NCBI GenBank assembly: GCA_036768485.1
Contig: JAVLUZ010000616.1
Span: forward strand, 521,861-585,860
Direction of reading: 5' to 3'
Length of the DNA: 64,000 bases
Origin: Mermis nigrescens
Taxonomy: Eukaryota > Nematoda > Enoplea > Mermithida > Mermithidae
The notes beneath the pieces were generated by a model. The model was not told where the DNA came from and did not search any database. It saw only the letters and a program-made list of their open reading frames with translations. Positions 23,776-32,822 of this stretch are shown here, in pieces (position 1 is the stretch's first letter; each line of letters opens with the position of its first letter). Both the position numbers and the translations under genes were made by a program.

Positions 23776-24600
23776 AGTGCGACTGTTGGAATGATAGGAC
23801 TGCTGGAACGGTGGAACTGCTGGGATTGGTGGGGCTCTTGGGGCTGGTGGGGCTATTAGGACGGTGGGGCTGTTGGGATTGGTGGGGCTGTTGGGATTGG
23901 TGGGGCTGTTGGGATTTGTGGGGCTGTTGGGATTATTGGTGGGGCTGTTGGAACGGTTGGGCTGTTGAGACTAATGGGACGGTTGGGACGGGTGGGCTGT
24001 TGGGATTTTTGGCAGGCTGTTGGGACGGTGGGGCTGTTGGGATGGTGTGGCTGTTGGGACGGTGGGGCTGTTGGGATTGGTGGGGCTGTTGGGATTGGTG
24101 GGGCTGTTGGGATTATTGGTGGGGCTGTTGGGACGGTGGGGCTGTTGGAACGGTGGGGCTGTTGGGACTGGTGGGGCTGTCGGGACCGGTGGGTCTGTTG
24201 GGATTTTTGGTGGGGCTGTTGGGACGGTGGGGATGTTGGGACGGTGGAGCTGTTGGGACTGGTGGGGCTGTTGAGACATCACCAAAAGTTTGACCTGGCG
24301 CATGAATATAAATATTATTTAAATCAGAATTCCTGTCTATTCAATTTATCGTTTTTTCCTTCTTTTTATGCCAATAGGTAGCACAAAACACATTGTGCTT
24401 TTGAAACAACTATCAATCATTTGTTTTTTATCATGGAAAATTTCTGATGCCCAGAACTTCAGAATTGCACAGTCATGCCACGAATGTGATTCAAATGAAT
24501 AGCCCAACAAAATTCCTCGGCTGCACAATGTTTCTGTCTAAATCAGACACTTACATACATACATACATATGTTCATTTTATAATTAATGTAATCAAAACA

Positions 24601-24735
24601 GTTGCGCCAAAATAGCTGCCCCAAAATGGTCGCGCCAAAACAGGTGCGCCAAAAGAGCCGCGCTAAAACATCCTCGCGCCAAACTGTCATTGCGCCAAAA
24701 TGGCTGCACCAAAGCGGCCGCGTCCAAACTTCCTA
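24601..24735. repeat. GCGCCAAAA minisatellite
   Basis: About eight imperfect copies of a 15-17 bp unit with GCGCCAAAA. It is the inverse of the TTTGGCGC array that FB-1 interrupts. Confidence 0.75.
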
Positions 24736-24750
24736 GACCGTGTATGCAAC

Positions 24751-27484
24751 TATGCTTACAGTATCGTTTTATATTTCCGTAAGGGGATTTCGGTTGGTGG
24801 CGGGGTGACCTCTTGAGGAAAATTGGGCCATATTCCTCCGCTAATATGTTCGTACGTAAATCCGCGCTAGAAAATATAATAATTTTCGTTACGTTTTCTG
24901 CGCAAAACTCTATTTTGTTCGTTCACGGCATTTGTCTTTTACTTTTGCCGCTTTCTCGTCAAAACCGACGAATTAATTAATTAATTAACGAACGAATAAA
25001 TTAATTACACTAATTTACGAAACGTTATACTACACCAAGTAACACATTTACGTAGACTCGCAAGATTATTCGCGTCACATAAAAGTTTGGGGCTTTAATC
25101 GTGCACTGTATAACTCGCGTATTACAGAAAAACGTGCATTACAAAATCTATCCTGACAATGCTGCGTGTAATGGCTTTGAAAAGGTTGGCCAAATTTGCG
25201 CGAAATTGCACATTTTAGCGTACATACGAGCGAAGTTTCTAGCAAAAGATTTCGCATTGCGCCTAGGATATCAAATTTTATCCGATAAGCGCCGCTTATT
25301 TGGGGAAATATTGCTTCAGTGCCCAGTCCCGCACCAGCAGACTGAGCCGTAACTTTCATGTTTCATCAAAAGTACACGGGTACGTGTTTATATGTACTTG
25401 CGTAGCCACGGATGGATTACCTACCATTCAGCGCTTGAGGCTTAGCTAGACAAAATCGATTGACTTAAAAGCTTAACGTACTAGAGAGCTGCAGTAGGCA
25501 CTGTTTCATTTCCCAAAAATATTGTCGTGTTCGGCTGGTTACGAGTATTTATGCTTAACTCGAAACAGCAGGTGTCGCGCAGAATAGTAAGCACCTCGTT
25601 CTAGTACGCAAAATTAGCTAAGGCTTGTCATTAGCTACATATGAACGTACATAATGATACGTTGCGTCTATTATTCGTCAGCTCTTTGGGTGGTAAGCAA
25701 GCACTCGATAATATTTACGTGTGGACTTACTCGTAAAGCCCAAATTGACTCCAAACGTATTAGAGTGGATAAAGATGACGAAAATTTGGCTCCGAATATT
25801 CCGAAAATTTTCGCCAGCAGCCAACTGCCTACTTCACTCGCTCGCTTCGTTTCGCCCGGGGGCTTTTTGCTTATCGATTTTTCGCTCGGTTGTCTCGGAA
25901 ACTGGCATTTGCGTATTAGATCGCGGGATAGCAACTGGGCTCTGCGCCGACAATTCGCCTAATGGACGCTAAGCACGTTAGCTTTTTGCCCCCAAATTCG
26001 GCCGCTAATATCGTTTGGCCAGCAGCAGCGAGCTAGCAAAAAGCCCAGCTTGATTTATACTTCCGCCAAGCAACCGTTTTAAGCATTCTACTTTGGCCCT
26101 GCCAAATTTTCCCGTTGTCGATAGTGGGCCGGAAAAAGATTTTTGGCCCTCCTTCATTTTAGACTGCGCTCGTTGAGCAGTGTTCCTCATCACGCGAATT
26201 TTTCGTTTTGCTTCCATTGTTGCAAGCGAATTGAATTGAGATGTTTTTGCCTTTTTTCTCTTTATTTCATGAAAAAATATTCCATTTCTAGATTTATTTA
26301 CTGTATCAAAGGAATAATATAGATTACCGAATTCTCAGGTTGATTTGGAGTTTTTCTGGTTGACGTTTTACGTTTAATACTTCGAATCGACTATTTTTCT
26401 CTTTTTTATTTTGTGATATTTTTGCGTGAGATTTTCGCTAGATTTTTATTTGAGAGAAAACTATTAATAACGTATCTTTATTTTTTGTGAGAGGCGCCAT
26501 CTTTAGCAGATTTTTCAATTTTTCCACTTTTCCCACCTTTTATCTCTCAAAAAAAACTGTTAAAAGTGCAATATAAGTTCGTATTACGCTTTTTGAGCAC
26601 TTCAATTTTTCGCTAAACTATTACCACGACATGCACTTTGCTTCGTATTCTCGTACTTGTTCGTGTAAAACATGCATAATTTTTACTAATCACGTTTTCC
26701 TTAAAAAAGCTAATGGGAAATGCGATAATTATTCGATAAAACGGTTTAATTGCGTGCATTGATGGGCATGCAGCAAGCTAATAAGAAAAAATTATGCTAA
26801 ATGCATTTTCCGGCCTTAAATTAACCGAAAAAAACCGAATAAAATATGAAGCTCGTACATAATATGTAATGATATTATATTACAGATTTTTTTGCCGATT
26901 TTTACCAGAATGCTGACCGTGTCTATCTTCAGTGTTCTGACTATGTCCGCCAGATAAGCTGGGTAAGATGGGTCATTTACTGATTTTTTAAATTCTCTAC
27001 TCATGAAAAATTTCCTTATATGAACAATCAGAATTAGACTACCATTTTCGTTTGTTCAAAACGCATAGATTATGTAATTTTTGGCATGCTTTTCTAACCG
27101 GATTTTTATTCCTTTCTGGCCCTAATGTCCTCGACTATCTTTTCGGTCGTGTACTTAATGGAATATCGCAATACAAAAGATAGGAGATTATGATTTTATC
27201 CCAAAAATGGGCCACAGTAAATTAAGGTCATCCGCCTGTTGTCGCATGCACCGCGAGTATTGACGACATAATTGTGTGATAGGCGAATTTAGTTACGATT
27301 ATAGAACGGAATAGGAAATGTTTTATATTTCGCATAATTTGATATTGATTTTTTTCATTATTATTATTATTCTTTTTTATTTTATTTCATTTTTATTGAT
27401 GTTATGCTCGGTTTAGCATAACTCGACTCGTGCCTTGATGCTTCGCTATACTCACTTTTGATTTTTTGGTTGGTTACTAGCAGC
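24751..27484. other. Low-repeat stretch without a resolved gene
   Basis: It is the least repetitive part of the left half. Apart from the GC-richer block at 25640-26230 no exon, element or RNA gene can be supported. Confidence 0.4.
25640..26230. other. GC-richer, low-repeat block; possible unresolved exon or promoter
   Basis: This block has several short frames on both strands. One on the minus strand (26217 to 26005) starts MEAKRKIRVMRNTAQRAQSK and is basic, with possible splice donors inside it. No domain is recognisable and no convincing partner exon is found. It may be a promoter or 5' exon of a gene outside my resolution. Confidence 0.2.
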
Positions 27485-27678
27485 CAGTGGCGGATCTAGG
27501 ATTTTCCTAAGGCGGGGGGGCGGTTCCCATAAGGGGGCGGAACCCTGACTTGGGCGGAAAAATGAGCCGTTTTTACCCGAAAATCGCTAAAAATCGCTCA
27601 AAAATCCTTAATTTTGCGCACTATTTGGGGCGAATGGGGGGGGCGGCCGCCCCCCCCGTCCCCCTAAATCTGCCCCTG
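27485..27678 (+). mobile_element. MITE-B (hAT-like), exact 8-bp target duplication
   Basis: Ends are CAGTGGCGGATC and TCTGCCCCTG. The flanks CTAGCAGC (27477-27484 and 27679-27686) are identical. The centre has a GGCGGCCGCC dyad. CAGNG ends with 8-bp duplications are typical of the hAT superfamily. Confidence 0.93.
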
Positions 27679-27686
27679 CTAGCAGC

Positions 27687-28715
27687 GTAAGAATTCGGGA
27701 AAGGCCCGCGCTAATTTTTAAAGACATAAAACTCAGTTTTTTTGACTTGACGAAAATGTGGCATTTTTGAAGAATCTAAGGAGATTTCTAATTTGGCGAA
27801 AAAGGCAATTTTTCTACGAAAATCTCTGGGTATAAAAATTTATTCAATCTAATACTTATTTTAAAACTCCTTTTTCGCCATTTCCAAAATGTGCTCGAAC
27901 ATTAAATTACGTTTAGTCTACAGTTGTTCTATATTTAGTTTATGCGGGCAGCCATATTCAAAAAATTCAACATGTTTCTAGTGGAGTAATATCAACGACT
28001 GGTAAAAAACGCGGCCATCTTGAAATTTCAGCTGTCTTTTTGCTCTGTGGTTTCTGTAACTATAAGAAATTTAAATTTTTTTCTCGAAAAATGGTTTTAT
28101 CTTTTGTTGGTTATTTTGAAAACTTTATTTCTTGGCCAAATTTGAAAATATAGTGAGTTTTTGAAAAATTCGCGAAAGCGCCGTTTCACGTTAATTATAT
28201 GATCGTAAATTGTAACTGTTTTGAGGCTTGGTGGGTCTGAACTATACTATTCACTTTAGCTTACTGATATTTTTTTGTTTTTGTCTAGTTTTATTATTTC
28301 TCGCTATCGATGCTGCGAACTATGTAAACCTTGTGATTTGTTACCCCTAAACAAGCCGGAATTAATTTTTATTGCGCTAATTAATTCTCGAGTAAGCTTC
28401 AAATGATTAATTCTATGCGAAAAACGAATTGTTTCGTTTTTGACAAAATTTCCGAAACGAATGAGTAATTTCGTCTCCGTTTCGAATTGAAAATGACGCC
28501 CCATTCGTCCCGAAATTCGAACGAGAGCTCGGCAAACGAGTCTTAGCGGGCAAAGCGATTAAATAAATGCGTAAAATAAATAAGCAAATATTCACACGGT
28601 CTCCGTTGTTTGTTTACTTTGCCTAAACTTTTCACAGCGACCGGCCGGCCAAAAAAAGTGGCCCATTTTTCCTCAACTGCCAAAATTAAGCGATTTCGAT
28701 TAGTTATTCGGGCCG
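27687..28715. other. Non-coding stretch upstream of the coiled-coil gene
   Basis: No recognised repeat or exon. The last 100 bases before 28716 are GC-richer (GACCGGCCGGCC) and could hold the promoter of the coiled-coil gene. Confidence 0.3.
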
Positions 28716-29138
28716 ATGGCGACCGACATCGATCAAGCCGCTTTGCGAGTCGATTTGCAAACGATAAAAAGCGACGTGAAAGTATTGGACGACGATTTGG
28801 TCGACGTCAAAAAGCGGCTGGATATTTTGGAGAGGCAGCATGATATGATTTGTTTGCCCGCGAAAACGGCCCGGACTTCGGCGCACGAAGAAGAAGAACC
28901 GGTCGGTTTGACGAAAAAATTGTGGAAAAAAGTCGAAAAAAAGACGAGCAAAAAGCAAAAATCGATCGAATCGCCCACTACGCCGTCGCCCCCTCCCCCC
29001 GAATCGACGACCGTCGCCGTATTCGGCCAAGAAATTTCGGGGCTCGGCCCGGCGGAAATATCGGAGGAGTTTAGACCCGCCGATATAGTGCTCCAGACGT
29101 TGAAGCGGGAGGAAGAGCTGACGCCGAGTAAATTTTAA
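28716..29138 (+). CDS. Small coiled-coil protein, not recognised (140 aa, single exon)
   Basis: This is a complete reading frame from ATG to TAA with visibly higher GC and more regular codon use than the AT-rich DNA around it. Residues about 1-45 form heptads rich in Leu, Asp and Lys (for example the segment VKVLDDDLVDVKKRLDILE), a likely coiled coil. A lysine-rich stretch (about 66-84, KKLWKKVEKKTSKKQK) follows, then a Pro/Ser/Thr-rich linker (about 86-100) and an acidic tail ending in SKF. There is no signal peptide or membrane segment, so it is probably an intracellular coiled-coil or adaptor protein. The ATG at 28716 is chosen because the heptads begin directly after it and the context (CCGATGGCG) is acceptable. 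The minus-strand frame over the same bases has no comparable features. It ends about 3.4 kb upstream of the first MAGUK exons on the same strand, but no splice link to them is visible. I cannot assign a family or function. Confidence 0.6.
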   Translation: MATDIDQAALRVDLQTIKSDVKVLDDDLVDVKKRLDILERQHDMICLPAKTARTSAHEEEEPVGLTKKLWKKVEKKTSKKQKSIESPTTPSPPPPESTTVAVFGQEISGLGPAEISEEFRPADIVLQTLKREEELTPSKF

Positions 29139-29543
29139 GCTTAAATTCGTTATTTTTTCATTTTGTATTTATTTTTACTTTTTTTAAAATTTGTTTATTT
29201 TTATTTTCCATCGACTCGTCCTTTTGGCTATTTATAGGCCTTCTTCACCTAAAGTGATCTGTTTTTAGGTATTTTCATTTTTCGTCTTGCATTTTTCAAC
29301 CAAAAATCCCTGCGCAGATTAAAACGCTGTTTTCAATAATATCTGACGATTTATTAAACTGTTAAATTAAATGATTTATTACTGCTGTGAAATTAATGTG
29401 AAGTTAGATCGTTAGGATGACGGCTTGTGTTGATTTTAATTATTTACACGTTTTTTAAGCAAATATTTTTGGCAAGAAATTGTTTGACGAAATGCATTTG
29501 CATTCCTAACTCCAAATATGTATAAGTAATTACAAGTGATACA

Positions 29544-29740
29544 CAGTGGCGGATCCAGGAGTTTCCTAAGGGGGGGGGCGGTACCCCTAAGGGGGGGGGC
29601 GGAACCCTGACTTGGGCGGAAAAATTAGCCGTTTTAACCCAAAAATCGCTAAAAATCGCTTAAAAATCCTTAATTTTGCGCACTATCTTGGGCCATGGGG
29701 GGCGGCCGTCCCCCCGCCCCCTTCCCTAAATCCGCCCCTG
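29544..29740 (+). mobile_element. MITE-B (hAT-like), exact 8-bp target duplication
   Basis: Ends are CAGTGGCGGATCC and ATCCGCCCCTG. The flanks GTGATACA (29536-29543 and 29741-29748) are identical. It is nearly identical to the copy at 27485, so both are fairly young. Confidence 0.95.
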
Positions 29741-29748
29741 GTGATACA

Positions 29749-32515
29749 CTGTGATTTTAAAAAATTAAGATGCTTAGTAAATGAGTAATAAATTAATAAA
29801 TTAATAAATTATTTGAAAATGAGTAGACCAAAAAAGAAAATGAAAAATTAAATAAAAAGATCAACAACTAAACGAAATAAATGACAGAATTTTTCAGCGA
29901 GTAAATTGTTTATACTTCCATTCGCTACTATTATCTAAATTGGTCATTATTTTTGACTTTAATTTTATAAAAATTATATTTTATAACTCTAATTGTTTAT
30001 TACCTGATTCGCCTTTGAGTGTCAGCTGGTTAAAGATTAAATAAATTGTGCCGAAAAAATAGACTGCGTCCAAATTTTTTGGGTCTGCAGAGGGCTCCAA
30101 AAATTTACAAAGGTCAAAAGGTTGCCGGGAAATTGAAGTTAGAGGCAAAAAACCATTTCTCGACGATTGACATCGATATCTGCCTATCAGCGTCAAAAAT
30201 CCAAAAAAATCAATCAATTTTTGAAAATTAAATTCTGACGTTTTCGAGGTTTTTTTTAAAATTAAATTGTTTGCCATGAATAATCTAATCTGATTACCTA
30301 CTCGACTTAATAAACGTACAACGATAGTTAGACTAAAAGCTTCCTGTCGGTCAGAGATTTGGTCAGTGCGCAGATTTTTGCTTCTGTTCAAATTACGTGA
30401 CTAGAAATGCAAAAAAGAGTAAAAAAATTTTGGATCCCTTATTCCAACGGATCGGACATTCCTTTTGATTAAGGCGTCATTTTTCTTGTTGAAAACGCAT
30501 GGGAATTTGTTTAATTTTTCTGCTGCACTTGACAAGATCGGTTTGGACAAAACAGGAAGGAAGCTAATGCCCTTGAGGGCCATTTTATGATTTCGCTACC
30601 AAATATTTTGATCATATTCCGTAGAAAAATTACGTCTGAATTACTCATGCTGGTTATCAGTAAACATAATCAAGATAAAGCGGTTTAATCAAGATCACGG
30701 AAACCAAGTCTAGAAAAAGTTTATTTTGTTACTTGATTTTGATACTAATTACGTCACTTACAACGGTAGCATCAGTAATTATGATAAATTAGATTAAGAG
30801 AATAAAACAGATACCATACAAACTTGTTCTTGTGCGGGTGTGGTAGTTTGACCCTTGCTGAGTGACTCCGCCGAAATTTCTCATTTCCCATAAAACCTAT
30901 AGAATAAGCTGTTTTGAGCGATTTCAGCGACTTTTGCGGTTCGTGAGTACCAGTGCCCCTTTTCGACCTCAACTATTTTGTTCAGTTTTATACAATTTCT
31001 TGAAATTTTCCTCCGTCTTTTTATGTTTCAGAAAAAGGAGGATCGTCAGAAACGTAAAAATGATATTTTTGACGTGTGCTCTTCGTTTTCACGCTCCATT
31101 CGACCGCTTATATTTTGTTTAATTACCTAGGTACTTTTTAAAATTTTTTAATGTTTTCGTGTTTTAGAAAAAAAGGATCGTCGTGAGCGTAAAAATGATA
31201 CTTTTGACGCGTACTCCTCGTTTTTATGCTCCCAAAACGCGCTCAAAAAAAAACTTTCGGGCCGATTCCCCCGCCAGAATTTCCATGCTGCACATGTAAT
31301 GCGGATACCAATGCGAAAAAGTTCAACTAATTCAGATTGAAGCACACCAATCGAAAATTTTGTTTTGTTCTATTGAAAAATCTGGTTTAGAAATACTGCG
31401 ACCGAATGGCGATTGGCGATTGTTTGGGAGCTTGTTATAATTCTCGAAAAGTGAAGGCAACCCAAATTTTATCTCTTGGCTTTGTTAGCACTTTGCATAC
31501 AGCGAACTAGTTTCCGAATTTTGGCAGGCTTCAGCGCGTTGAATTGGAATTCGAGAAACGTCGTATGCAAAATAATGGCAGAGGGTCTGAAAATTCGGAT
31601 TATGGATTAGAGTTTAACTGGTTGAGGGAAAGTTCACCTACCTGCTCTAAACATATCTAGCGTTTTCCCTCCTTCGTTTATGAGCATAAAAATATTTTAT
31701 TACGTTTCAAACATTTGCAAATATATAATAGATTAAAAATAAACAATTTTAAATAACGCAACTTTTAGGCTTTTTGAAGCCTGACGTACGCACAACATTT
31801 AGGATTCTTGTAACGTTTTAATTCCCTAAAATTATAATTTTCTTCCAATTTTTACCAAATTATGTATTTGGCAATGTTTTAATCCGACGACATCCCCAAA
31901 TCAAGCTGCCGCTATTTGTAGTAATATTATTTCTCATATTCCAATTTTGCCGAAAGTTGGCATGATGCCAATTTGTGATTTAATCTTTTTAGGACTTCTC
32001 TGAGGTTTTTGTGTGCGAAATGCCAAAGTTTTGACTGAAAATTGAGAAAAAACACAAACTGTTCAAGAGGCGCTCTTTGAGCTTTTTGAGGCTGGGAAAT
32101 TTAGTATTTGGGGATCTAAATGAACAAAACTGCTAATGTTTGCCCATGAATCCCCTAAATGTCGGTCAAAAGTTTCATTTATTTCCAAAATTTTGAAAAC
32201 TCAATATTTTTTAATCCGAGTTTACCGACTAAATTGCTAAATTGTTGTCATTTCTTGCATTTCTTATATTTCTATTGAATTATGGTCTAGCCTTGTGATA
32301 AACTAATAGATATTCATTCGTATGCTTAAAAATTTGTTTCAAAATAATGATATATTGATAATTATTTATATTTTAATATGAATAATTGAGTCGCGTTTTA
32401 AATTGATTTGATTTTTAATAATTTGAAATTCTTCAATTTATTTTTATTCTCTAGTTTTTTTTATTTCCCGTCTTTTTTTGTATGTTTACTTTTGTCTTCA
32501 TTTTGTATTATTTAG
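29749..32515. other. Non-coding stretch before the MAGUK exons
   Basis: A diverged MITE-A remnant occurs at about 30060-30240. The L27-encoding exons expected upstream of the PDZ were looked for here and not found. Confidence 0.35.
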
Positions 32516-32655
32516 ACGTGGAACTCTTCCCCGAATTACCGCAATCACCACCGGATTTGAGAGTGGAATTATCGATAAATCATTTCGAAGCATCCGAATA
32601 CAAACCACCGAATGAAACCCTCGATTCAAAATGGATACACGAGCGATGCCACCAC
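32516..32655 (+). CDS. Candidate upstream MAGUK exon (linker before PDZ)
   Basis: A frame opening after a good acceptor (tattatttag, pyrimidine-rich) reads DVELFPELPQSPPDLRVE and continues to a stop at 32665-32667. The proline-rich start resembles the linker between the second L27 and the PDZ domain in MPP proteins. The only good donor (CACT|GTAACT after 32655) is phase 1, while the next exon starts in phase 0 and would meet TGA. The join may therefore use another donor (AGA|GTGGAA) or a downstream acceptor in the next exon. It could also be the last exon of another gene, since AATAAA-like signals follow the stop. Confidence 0.4.
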
Positions 32656-32726
32656 TGTAACTCATAAAATAGAAATAAATATTAAATAAATAGTTTTCTA
32701 TTTATCAATTTTATGCCGTTTTGTAG

Positions 32727-32822
32727 GAATCGCCTGACCAAGAGCAAGTAGATCAACAGAAGCAAGACATGTCTGCATGGAAATTTATTGGTCTCAAAAA
32801 ATTGAAGTCGGACAGTCACCTG
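32727..32822 (+). CDS. MAGUK exon: linker and first PDZ strand
   Basis: Acceptor TTTTGTAG, donor CTG|GTAAAA, phase 0 at both ends. It encodes [18 protein letters not shown] followed by [14 protein letters not shown]. The latter aligns with the start of the MPP2/6 PDZ (KILGIRKEAGEPL), so it joins directly to GVTV of the next exon. Confidence 0.75.

Larger units (their letters stand above)
22670..24283. mobile_element. FB-5: gamma foldback element carrying a MITE-A insertion
   Basis: The ends are GATTGTGTCTC and GAGACATCACC. The flanks AAAAGTTT (22662-22669 and 24284-24291) are identical. The left arm 22670-23151 is C-rich and the right arm about 23784-24283 G-rich, with the same unit as FB-4. 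A MITE-A copy (23524-23775) interrupts the start of the right arm. Without it the element is 1.35 kb, close to FB-4 (1.29 kb). Confidence 0.93.
17477..24742. mobile_element. Possible older host element with TTTGGCGC arms (delta)
   Basis: TTTGGCGC arrays at 17488-17494/18254-18302 and the opposite GCGCCAAAA array at 24601-24735 bracket the whole foldback cluster. The outer flanks TGCATGCAAC (17467-17476) and TGTATGCAAC (24741-24750) match 9 of 10, as a target duplication would. The terminal bases do not match well, so this reading is tentative. Confidence 0.35.

Noticed and set aside
17503..24283. CRISPR array
   Set aside because: The regular repeats have no unique spacers and form inverted arms of foldback elements in an animal genome.
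20262..24293. Long Pro/Ser/Gln- and Gly/Trp/Leu-rich reading frames (up to 256 codons)
   Set aside because: They are translations of the 17-bp gamma arms. The unit lacks stops in any frame, so both strands stay open. No start context, domain or codon bias.
28704..29030. Minus-strand 108-codon frame over the coiled-coil gene
   Set aside because: Arg/Phe-rich shadow of the plus-strand gene without recognisable features.
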